From positions 52,541,675 through 52,605,674 of the forward strand of contig CM077162.1 in NCBI GenBank assembly GCA_039583875.1: a DNA stretch of 64,000 nt, written 5' to 3'. Made by a program: the position numbers and the translations under genes. The notes below the pieces were generated by a model. That model was not told the DNA's origin. It worked only from the letters and a program-made list of their open reading frames with translations, and did not search any database. Shown one piece after another: positions 23,916 through 33,309 of the stretch; the stretch's first letter is position 1; every line of letters begins with the position of its first letter. The DNA is from Platanthera guangdongensis (taxonomy: Eukaryota > Streptophyta > Magnoliopsida > Asparagales > Orchidaceae).

Positions 23916-23952
23916 CCCAACTTGAACCCAACTTGGGATTTGGGGTATTACA
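23916..23952 (-). repeat. Outer 37 bp of the chromovirus 5' LTR
   Basis: Minus strand begins TGTAATACCCCAAATCC, a common Gypsy LTR start. It was split from 7420-9776 by the Tat insertion; the first five bases are the duplicated target CCCAA. Confidence 0.82.
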
Positions 23953-25003
23953 CCTCCATGCTACCACGTGTCACCATAATATTAGACCATCCAATTATTA
24001 CTTTAATTAGTCCTTGATCGAAAGGACCGGGTCCAATAGGTCAATTGGTGCTTATCCCCAACCCGGTTCAGTTCGTATACATGTGAACCAGCCTACACAG
24101 TTTTTCAGACTGAAAAATACTAAGTACATAAGCATTGAGTGGTGTTGACACCACTCAACGCTGTGTTGACTCCACTCAATGCCAACAACATTCCAGAAAT
24201 ATCTAACTCAAAAGCATTGAGTGGCGCTGAGACCAATCAAAGCCGCATTGAGTGACGTTGAGACCACTCAACGCCAACACCATTCCTGAAATTTCTAAGT
24301 CAAAAGCATTGAGTGGTGCTTAGTTCACTCAACGACACGTTGAGTGGCGTTGAGACCACTCAATGCCAACATCATTTCGCAGAGTCCAGGTTAATGGCAT
24401 TGAGTGGCATTGAGACCACTCAAAGCCACGTTGAGTGGCGTTGAGACCACTCAACATCAACATCATTCTGCAGAGTCTAAGTTAAAGGCTTTGAGTGGCG
24501 TTAAGACCACTCAACGCCACGTTGAGTGGCATTGTAACCAATCAATGCCAATGTTATTCTGCAGAGTCTAAGTTAAAAGTGTTGAGTGGCATTGAGACAA
24601 CTCAATGACGCATTGAGTGGCGTTGAGACCGCTCAAAGCCAACATCATCCTGCAGAGTCTAAGTTAAAGGCATTGAGTGGCGTCGAGAACACTTAATGCC
24701 GCGTTGAGTGGCGTCGATACCACTCAATGCCATCATCTCCCCGCAGGGTCCGAGTTAAAAGCATTGAGTGCCGTCAAGTTCACTCGATGATTCGTCAAAT
24801 GACGTCAAGATCACTCGACTCCTAACGATTCTAGAATATTTTCTAAGTTAACTTTGTCGAGTGGCGTTGAGTCCACTCAATGCACTCGACCCTTTGTAGA
24901 ATGGCGTCGAGTTCACTCGACTCACTTTAGGCTTTTCGAGCCCAAGTCAATTCTCTTAACTCAAAACGTGTGTGAGGGGCCTAGCACGAAATGTGATGTT
25001 ACA
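23953..25003 (-). repeat. Fragment of an older Gypsy-like LTR
   Basis: Minus strand starts TGTAACATCACATTT at 25003 and shares a TGTAACATC ... CTAGGCCCC start with the LTR-like block at 58369. It is cut on the left by the chromovirus LTR. Most of it is the tandem block described separately. No coding sequence. Confidence 0.5.
24125..24960. repeat. About 90-bp degenerate tandem repeat with TTGAGTGG/CCACTCAA inverted words
   Basis: Around eight to nine units, each with two copies of TTGAGTGGCGTTGAGACCAC-type arms able to pair with CCACTCAACGCCA. Arms are separated by a spacer with TTCTGCAGAGTCTAAGTTAA. Units degenerate toward 24960. Confidence 0.85.
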
Positions 25004-25411
25004 TCCCAAGCCTCCTATTCAGTTTGAGAGCCTGTTATGCATGGATAAATGACCGGAGCCACTCCTTGTGTTTTTATATACAGAGCATGAGCATCCCGCA
25101 TTGTTTCTTCCTTTGATGGTTTAGCAACAACATCTTCGGTTGCCTTCACATTTAATTTGACCCCATCTTAACGATGTCCCATAGATGTTGATAGCGAAGA
25201 ATGGTGATCATCTTGTCACTCCATTACTCATAGAGCTCGCCAGAGAAGATGAAAATGAAGGATTGAGCGAACCCGAGGGTAGATGAAGAACTTGAGGCCA
25301 TGAACACACATGGGGATCATGTTTTGCCGAACCTACCTCTAATACCACTCTTTGAATTAATTTTGATTCTTTATCTCACGGGTTTTAGGAGAATTTAAGA
25401 GCTCAAGGAAG
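25004..25411. other. Unassigned sequence left of the Sirevirus
   Basis: No long ORF. The minus strand has a TGGTATTAGAGG word (about 25336-25347) resembling a degenerate Copia primer site, and a short Ser-rich Met-Ala-Ser-Ser reading frame downstream. It could be an old Copia LTR/leader remnant, but there is no second LTR to prove it. Its continuation after removal of the Sirevirus is 38493-38626. Confidence 0.3.
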
Positions 25412-25562
25412 AAGGTTGTTGGGTACATTGGTTTAAATGTACCTGATTTGAAGAAGCCTCACCCTACTCAATGATATACATCAAAATGTATTTGATGCCT
25501 TTTTGAGTTGCATTGTGCAGGTTAAGTATTTGCAGGGAAGCTGAAAAAGTTTCTAAGTCCAT

Positions 25563-26440
25563 GTGTCGACACCCAGAGGGAAATGTCGACACTTAAGAAG
25601 ACTTATGTCGACACCCACGTAAGCAGTGTCGACACTTGGAGTAGTTGTGTCGACACCAGGAATGCAGAGTAGACACTAGACAGAAAGTGTCGACACAAGG
25701 AGCTGTGTCGACACTCAAGGAAGAAAAGTGCAGTGAAGCAGTGTCGACACTTAGCAGAAGTGTCGACACCCAGAGGAACTGTGTCTACATCAGAAATTGT
25801 CGACATTTGGAGGCTGTGTTGACACTCAGCAAAAGTCAGTAGAGTCTAAGTATAAGTGTCGACACCCAGAACAATGTATCGACACACAGCAGAAGACTCA
25901 GTACTTGAAGAAAATGTCGACACAAGACTGAATGTGTCGACACATAGCAGAAGACTCAACACTTGAAGAAAGTGTCGACACAAGGAGCTGTGTCGACACT
26001 CAACAAAGTTCAAACAGAAATATTTTAAGTACAAGTGTCGACACTAAGAAGAAGTGTCGACACTCAGCCAGAGTCTCAATAGAAGAAGTCAAGTGTCGAC
26101 ACAAGGAGCAGTGTCGACACTCAGTTAGTATCAACACAGAAGGCTTGTGTCGACACCAAGAAGAAGTGTCGACACTGAACAAGTTCAACACATGAAGATG
26201 TGTGGACACAAAGGTGTTGTGTCGACACTTACAAGAATTCAACAAAGTGCTGAAGAACAAAGTGTTGTGTCGACACTCAATATCAGTGTCGACACATGAA
26301 GAAGAAGCTGTGTCGAGAAGTGCATTCTACAACATAAGGAGTTGTGTCGACACCTTGTAGGCTAGTGTCGACACTTAGTCAACTTGTGTCGACACTTGGT
26401 CTATAAGTGTCGACACTTAAAGACAGAGTCTCGACACTTT
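25563..26440. repeat. GTGTCGACAC palindrome cluster, 5' LTR
   Basis: Roughly 35-40 copies of GTGTCGACAC or one-base variants, irregularly 15-50 bp apart, in U3 upstream of the TATA box. The same cluster occurs in the 3' LTR at about 36558-37435. Confidence 0.95.
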
Positions 26441-26566
26441 CAGACAGTTACAGTTATTTCAAGAACTGGATGACTTGACAGCTGCCATTCCAGCCGTCTA
26501 CCGCATCTGTCAGAGTTGTCAGAAATTAGTTAGGAACCGGACCAGCCGGTTACCATGAAGAAGGCC

Positions 26567-26574
26567 TATAAATA
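26567..26574 (+). promoter_or_regulatory. TATA box of Sirevirus LTR
   Basis: TATAAATA in the context GGCCTATAAATAGGC, just downstream of the palindrome cluster. The copy in the 3' LTR is at 37567-37574. Confidence 0.82.
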
Positions 26575-27488
26575 GGCTTATACTGTTTACAGAAACTGTT
26601 GTTAAAAAAGTTAAGGAAGTTAAAAAAAAGTAGTTAAACAAGTGGATCAAGTAATTGAAAAAGGAGAAGATCTAGCTATTCTTTGAAGAATCAAGTGAAG
26701 ATCTAAGAAGTTGGAGAGAGAGAGCTCCATCCAAGAAGTCAGCCATGGAACCAGGCCGAGAAGAAGGATTCAGATTTTGTTCTGAATCATAAGTTGCAGA
26801 TATCAAGGATCAACTGCAGAGGAGATCAATCTTATTGTGTTCTATATTCAAGAAGCTTTGAAGAAAGCCAAGTTAGGTTGATCTCAGCCGAGTTCATCCA
26901 AGAACTCATCAAGAAACTCTCAACTCTTCTCTCTTTTCTCTGAGTTGTAGAGTTTACAATTTCGTATTCATATTATCTTGTAGGATCCTTAGGGATCTGA
27001 GTTTTGTAAGCCTGTAATTATAAAGGCTGAGTGTAGGGCCTGTGTGCCTGAGTGTAGGAGAGTTGTATCTCTGAGTGTAGGCCTGTTGTGGCTGAGTGTA
27101 GGCCTTGGTGGCTGAGTGTAGGCTTTGTGAAGAAGCTGAGTGTAGGCTTTGTGAAGAAGCTGAGTTGTAGGGCCTTGGGCCTGAGCTGTAGGAACCTGTT
27201 TTGGGGTTCTGAGTGTAAGATCTGAGGATCTGAGATAGTGAAGGAGTTTGGACAAATCTAGTACACTGCTAGATAGGCGAAGGGGGAAAGTGGATGTACC
27301 CAAAGCTTGGGGAACCACTATAAATTTGTGTGTTCACTGTGTGCTGGATTGATTGCTGTAATTGCTAGTTAATTTCTGTGTTATAAGTCTGTGATAAAAC
27401 TCTGAATTCTGTCTAAAAAGTTAAAAAGATTTAAGTCACCTATTCACCCCCCCCCCCCTCTAGGTGAGTAGGTACAATATCTTTCAAG

Positions 27489-27500
27489 TGGTATCAAAGC
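27489..27500 (+). other. Primer-binding site of Sirevirus
   Basis: TGGTATCAAAGC, one base different from the usual TGGTATCAGAGC, two bases after the LTR end. Confidence 0.88.
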
Positions 27501-27591
27501 GAGGTTCCTCAAAAAGGGACATAACAGTCTGAGCAGATCCTGTTGGCAGATTAAGTCTGAGTACATTACAGAATCAAGAAAATCAAGAACC

Positions 27592-29628
27592 GTGGGTTCC
27601 ACAGAGAATCATAAGAAATTGGGATCCATGAAGCTACCCATTTGCAGAAAAGAAATATTTGGCATCTGGAAGGAAAGGGTGAGACTCTTTATGGAAGCCT
27701 CAGACCCTAGGATTTATATCACAGTGAAAGAAGGGCCATATGTGCCCATGAAGATTTCAGTCTTAGATGCCAATCAGAGAACACCTAAGGATTTCTCTGA
27801 AATGACAAAGGATGAGATAGTTCTAGCCACAATGGACAAGAGGGCTCAGAACATCATTGTGAGTGCTATAGATGATGCAACCTTTCAAAATTTGATACAC
27901 TGTAAGACAACTAAGGAGATGTGAGATACTCTTATTGTGTACATGAAGGGTTCAGAAGAGGTGAGACAGGATAGAAAATCCTTGTTAAACCAAGAATATG
28001 AAAGCTTTAAGCAAGGTAGATCTGATAGCATAACTGAATGCTATAAGAAGTTCTATAGGATTGTGAATGAGCTAATGTCCTATGGCAGAGAGTTCAGTAA
28101 TTATGAGCTTAATGATAAGTTTTTAAGGTCCCTAACAAAGGATTGGGACACCAAGATCTGTGCCATTAGGGAAATGGCAAAGTTAGCAGAAATTCCTACT
28201 CTAACTTTGTTTGGAAAATTGCTATCCTATGAAATGCAATTGATGGTGAGGAAAGAAGAGGAGAAGACTACAAGAACTGAACATAAAGAAAGGACAGTGG
28301 CATTTAAAACAGAAGCCCCTAGAAAGTACAGAAGTAAGTCACCAACTCCACCTCCTAAAGTTGCTGAAACTGAGTCAGATGAGTCAGCAAGCAGAAAATC
28401 TGAAAGCAGTGAAAGTGATGAGGACTTTGCTGCCTTCACAAGACATTTTCAGAAGTTCTTAAAGAAGAAACAGTGGAGGATAAAGCCATCTACTTCACAG
28501 GGTAAAGATGACTATTATCAGAACAAAAAGTCATCAAAGAAAGACAGGAAAAAGACCAAGTCTAGCAAAGCAACTCTATCAAAAATTGTATGTTATTGCT
28601 GTAATAGACAGGGACATGTTATTGCAGACTGTCCAGAGAAAAGGAAGGAGTCTAATGATAAGAAAAAGACTCAATTCAAGGGCAAGAAAGAAAGATCTTT
28701 TGTTGCCAAAAAGGATAAGAGCCTGTCAGACATTTCTTCATCAGCAACTGAGTCAGATGCAGAAGCATACATAGGACTGTTTGCTGAGGAAGAGGAAGAA
28801 GAGTTCATCCAGATCATGAACTCTATATATGAACAAGAGGACAGTCAGTGCCAAGGACTGATGTCATTGACAGAAAGTGACAAAATCCAGGAGCAGCCTG
28901 GACCTAGTAAGGTACAAAATTGTTCTTTTAGTTCAATTTCATGTGCTAGTTCAGAATCAGATTCATCATCATCAAGTGATGAGAGTGCATCTGAGTCTGA
29001 AGAGGATATTCATCAATTGTTAGATGAATATAAAGTTTTGTTGCAAGCTTATAAGAAGAGCAAGTCCCTAGCCAAGAGTCAGGCAAAGGAAATTGATAAT
29101 CTCAAAGTTGCTGCAACTGATTTTGAGAAGATGCTTGATCAAAAGCTAAATGAAATAGCCAGACTGAAGCACATAACTGTGATTCAGATGGGGACTATAT
29201 CATTTAAGAATGATCAAATCAAAAGTCTGGATATTAGTCTTCAGAAGGAGAGAGATTTAGTTGCTAGGTTTTCTAAACCAAAATCAGTTCTACCCTTAAT
29301 TGATGAATTTGTTCATCAAAAAGGTAAAGCTGGACTAGGGTTTACTAACCCAGCTAGGAATGTCAAGTCCAAGTCCAAGGGCAAATCCCCAGCTCTCAAC
29401 AAGACAGCTGTAGATAAAACCGCTAAGAATGTACCTAAGCAAAGGTACACTAGGTTTGAGTGTTGGTGCTGTGGCAAGGCTGGCCACTTTGCCATGGACT
29501 GTTGGCACAATGCAAGTGCCAAAGTGAGTAGCAAACTGCCTGTTGGAAAACCTGCAGGTAGCTTTGTTAGGAAGCAAACTAACCAGTACCAAGGACCCAA
29601 GAATACTTTGGGTTCTAATGTTCACTAA
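27592..29628 (+). pseudogene. gag: Sirevirus gag, one internal stop
   Basis: One frame of about 679 codons, broken only by TGA at 27922-27924, where EMWDTL is expected (TGG to TGA). The N-terminal part (MKLPICRKEIFGIWKERVRL) and middle are the Copia gag core. Then follow a Ser/Glu-rich acidic region, a first zinc knuckle CYCCNRQGHVIADC (28591-28632), a long Ser/Glu-rich and coiled-coil-like stretch, and a second knuckle CWCCGKAGHFAMDC (29461-29502). Two widely spaced knuckles and great length fit Sirevirus gag. The first codon shown is GTG (27592); a mutated ATG is likely. The frame ends TAA at 29626, directly followed by protease in the same frame. Confidence 0.88.
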
Positions 29629-29646
29629 TCTGTTTTGCAGGTGAGT
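29611..29646 (+). promoter_or_regulatory. Splice-site-like sequence at the gag/pol junction
   Basis: CACTAATCTGTTTTGCAG (branch-like CTAAT, pyrimidine tract, CAG ending at 29640) is followed at once by GTGAGT, a strong donor. The gag stop TAA overlaps the branch-like motif. Whether it is used is unknown. Confidence 0.35.
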
Positions 29647-32600
29647 CCAAGTGGCCATGCCCCAATATGGTACTTGGACAGTGGATGTTCCAGGCACATG
29701 ACTGGAACTAGGGGATTGCTAAAGGACTACACACACATCAAGGATGGTCCAAAAGTCACCTTTGGTGGTTCTGAAAAAGGGATCATCAAGGGTTTTGGTA
29801 ATATTTCTATCTCCCATATTACTATTACTCAAGTGGCTTATGTCAAAGGTTTGAAACATAACCTCATTAGTATAAGTCAATTGAGTGATGTAGGATATGA
29901 CATCTCATTTGTCAAAAATGGTTGTCATATCAAGAGATCAAATGATCAAGAGATCATTTTGACTGGTTATAGAAAAATAAATGTCTATTGCCTAGACATT
30001 ATGTGTGAGAACAATGATTCTCCAGTGTGTCTTGTAGCTGATGAGACAGTCTCTCATTGTGTCAAATGGCACAAGAGACAAGCTCATCTTAACTACAAGA
30101 CAATTGGGCAACTTTTTAGTAAAAAGTTAGTGAGGAATGATCCTCAAGTTAAGTGTATTAAAGATGGAATATGAACAGCTTGTCAAAAGGGCAAACAGAC
30201 TAGATCCAGCTTTAATAGCATTGAAAACAAAGATGCTGTGAGGTGTTTATACCTCTTGCATATGGATCTTTTTGGTCCTATGCCAGTTCATAGCCTAGGT
30301 AGGAAGGTCTATACCTTTTTAGTTGTAGATGACTACTCAAAGTTTTCTTGGGTGTTCTTCCTTAGATAGAAATCTGAAACACCTAGTGTCTTCTATAGCT
30401 TTGTCAAACAAATTCAGAATGAACTAGACAGTACAGTGGTCAAGATAAGAAGTGACCATGGTACTGAATTTCAGTCTGATAGTATGGCAAAACTATGTGA
30501 ATAATTTGGGATATTTCAAGAGTTTTCTTCACCAAGAACACCTCAGCAAAATGACATTGCTGAGAGGAAAAATAGAACCTTGATTGAGACTGGTAGGACC
30601 CTATTAAGTGATACATCATTACCAAAATATTTTTGGACTGAGGCAGTTAATACTGCATGCCATGTAATTAATAGGGCTATCATTACTAAAAGCCACAACA
30701 AGACCCCCTATGAGGTTGTGAAAGGCAGAAAACCAAACCTATCCTATTTCAGGATCTTTGGTTGTAAGTGCTTTATACTTAATAATGGAAAGTCTTACTT
30801 GACTAAGTTTGCTGCCAAGTCCCAAGAGGGGATCTTTGTTGGGTACAGCAATAATAGTAATGCTTATAAAGTCTACAACTTGTCTACTCAAGTTGTAGAA
30901 GAGTCTGTACATGTAGTATTTGATGAAACTAGACTTATTAACAATGATTTGTCTAGTAGTGTATGCAGCTCCACAGGTATAACCAAGAAGATGGACAAGC
31001 TCACTATAGAAGAAAGACATACTGCAAGACAGTAGGAAGAAGATAGTGGTTGTTGTCCAGGGGGAGTACTATATGTACCTAATGCAGATGAAGTTCAAGG
31101 AGTGCAGCAAGATGAAGAAACTGAAGAAGTTCAACCTGAAGCCAGGATGCCTCCAGCTAATAGGCATCTTAGAGATCATCCAGCAGATCAAATCATTGGT
31201 GATCTAACACAAGGGGTACAAACAAGGAGCAGAAATCTGAATGCAGTACTCTACTCCAGTTTCTTATCCCAAGATGAGCCAAAGAAGTTTGAAGAAGCCA
31301 TCCTAGACCCTGACTGGATTGAAGCAATGCAAGAAGAGCTAAATCAGTTCAAGAGGTGTAAAGTCTGAGAGCTTGTTCCTAAACCAAAAGACCAAAACAT
31401 AATAGGAACCAAGTGGATCTTTAGGAACAAGATGGATGAACATGGAGTCATCATTAAGAACAAAGCAAGATTGGTTGCTAAAGGATATAGGCAGGAAGAA
31501 GGTATTGAATTTGATCAAACCTTTGCTCTAGTAGCCAGACTGGAAGCCATAAGGACGTTCCTGGCCTATGCAACATGTCAAGGATTTAAAGTTTACCAAA
31601 TGGATTTTAAGTCAGCCTTTTTGAATGGTAATCTGAAAGAGGAAGTCTATGTGGAACAGCCATCAGGTTTTGTTGATTCAACTCAACCTAATCATGTCTA
31701 TAGACTTAGGAAAGCATTGTATGGGTTAAAATAAGCCCCTAGGGCTTGGTATGAAACCATGTCTAGTTTCCTCATTGAGAATAAATTCACAAGGGGTAAA
31801 ATAGACAAGACTCTATTCCTTAGGGAATCCAGAGGCAAGATAATACTAGTCCAAATATATGTAGATGACATCATATTTGGGTCTACTGAAAGTAGTCTTT
31901 TCAAAAAGTTTGCAAAACTAATGCAAGGACAATTTGAGATGAGTAGTATGGGGGAACTTAAGTTCTTCTTGGGTCTCCAAGTTAGACAGACTGAGAATGG
32001 TTTATCCATATGCCAGTCTAAGTTCACCCTAGAACTCATAAGGAAGTATGGTATGGATTCATCCAGTACCATGAAGACTCCTATGGGGTCAAATATGTCT
32101 CTTAGCAAAGATGATGCATGGAAACCTGTAGATGAGACTTTGTATAGAGGGATAGTTGGCTCCCTACTCTATTTGACTGCAAGTAGACCAGATATCATGT
32201 ATGCTACATGTGTCTATGCTAGGTACCAAGCATGCCCTAAAGAGTCTCATTTGACAGCAGTCAAAAGGATTCTGAGATATCTAAAGGGCACTCCCTATCC
32301 AGGCCTTTGGTACCCTAGGAATAGAGACTTTGAACTAACAGGTTATTCATATGCAGACTTTGCAGGATGCAAAGAAGATAGAAAAAGTACAACTGGAACC
32401 TGTCAATTCCTAGGTGGAAGACTGATTTCATGGAGTAGCAAGAAGCAAACAAGTGTGGCTATCTCCACTACAGAATCAGAATATGTGGCTGCAGGAAGTT
32501 GCTGTGCTCAACTTCTATGGATACAACATCAGCTTGAGGACTACGGAATTCAGGTAAGTAGAACTCCACTATTTTGTGATTCTACTAGTGCTATATCAAT

Positions 32601-32802
32601 TGCCAACAATCCTGTTTCCCATAGTAGAACCAAACATATTGAAATAAAATATCATTTTCTTAGAGAACATGTAGAAAGAGAAGATATTTTACTGGAATAT
32701 GTTAGGACAGATAACCAACTAGTTGATATGTATACTAAACCCTTAGAAGAAACTAAGTTCAATAGGTTTAAAATTGAACTAGGTATGATAAACTTGGAAT
32801 AA
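29629..32802 (+). pseudogene. pol: Sirevirus pol (protease, integrase, RT, RNase H) with six stops, no frameshift
   Basis: Everything is in the frame of gag. Protease: WYLDSGCSRHMTG. Integrase zinc region: KWHKRQAHLN ... CQKGKQTRS. Core: LHMDLFGP, VVKIRSDHGTEFQ and PQQNDIAERKNRT, so D, D and E are all present. [30 protein letters not shown] and IYVDDIIFGST, with the catalytic Asp residues present. RNase H: GYSYADFAGCKEDRKSTTG, TTESEYVAAG and FCDSTSAISIANNP. Stops: TGA 30172, TAG 30367, TAA 30502, TAG 31033, TGA 31366, TAA 31732, each one base from a sense codon. The normal end is TAA 32800. Without readthrough no enzyme can be made. Confidence 0.93.
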
Positions 32803-32827
32803 GTTTATAAATATGGCTAAGTAAAAT

Positions 32828-33260
32828 AGTGTCAACACACCGAGTTGTCTGTGTCGAGACAGAAAATTGGTGTCGACACTTCAGGGAAAAGGTGTCGACA
32901 CATCTAGGAAGTTGGTGTCGACACTTCAGATAATTAGTGTCGACACATACAGGGTCAGTGTCGACACAACCAAGGTGGTGTCGACACTTAGAATTTACTC
33001 AGAATTATCTAAGTAAAGTCTCGACAACGTGTCGAGTTAAGTAGTGTCGACACATATACAAGTGTCGACACATATGTTCTATCGACTATACTTATGTCTA
33101 CACATAGGTGTCGAGACATTATAAATCTGTGTCGACACTTATCGACAATGTCGACACAATTTAAGTTAGTTAAACCGCCCTTTTATCTTCAAACCTAGAA
33201 AGGTATATATAGGAATTCTCCATTGTCTGTCGACACGCTCATTAAAGTTTCGAGACAGAA
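32828..33260. repeat. Internal GTGTCGACAC palindrome cluster upstream of third ORF
   Basis: About a dozen exact or near copies of the LTR palindrome, plus TCGAGACA variants, lie between the pol stop and the TATA box at 33204; two more lie just after it. The rest of the gag-pol region lacks such a cluster. Confidence 0.92.
33204..33211 (+). promoter_or_regulatory. TATA box candidate for the third ORF
   Basis: TATATATA in the context GGTATATATAGGAATTC, 106 bp upstream of the ATG at 33310 and downstream of the palindrome cluster, the same arrangement as in the LTR. Confidence 0.6.
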
Positions 33261-33309
33261 CTTGTGTGTCGACACCTCTCTTCTCTCCAGTCAAATTTCT
33301 CAAACCCTA

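Larger units (their letters stand above)
2537..23952 (-). mobile_element. Decayed chromovirus-type Ty3/Gypsy element, 3' end removed by Copia insertion, 5' LTR split by Tat element
   Basis: Coding order on the minus strand is gag (7012-6077), protease-RT (5955-4858), RT/RNase H (4835-4166), integrase and a chromodomain-like tail (4153-2537). Integrase after RNase H is the Gypsy order, and the conserved integrase C-terminus plus chromodomain-like end point to a chromovirus (Tekay/Del-like). The 5' LTR starts TGTAATACCCC at 23952. It continues through 23916, skips the nested 9777-23915 element and resumes at 9776. Many stops and two frame changes show it is old. Its 3' LTR is not in the window. 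The candidate flanking 5-mer on the right is CCTCC (23953-23957). Confidence 0.85.
25417..27486 (+). repeat. 5' LTR of Sirevirus
   Basis: Begins TGTTGGGTACATTGG and ends ATCTTTCA. It contains the palindrome cluster, a TATA box (26567-26574) and a ~20-30-bp GAGTGTAGG-type tandem stretch at about 27020-27220. Confidence 0.95.

Noticed and set aside
25563..26440. CRISPR-like look of repeated palindromes with spacers
   Set aside because: The repeat is only 10 bp, spacing is irregular, and it lies in an LTR of a plant retrotransposon and is duplicated in the other LTR.
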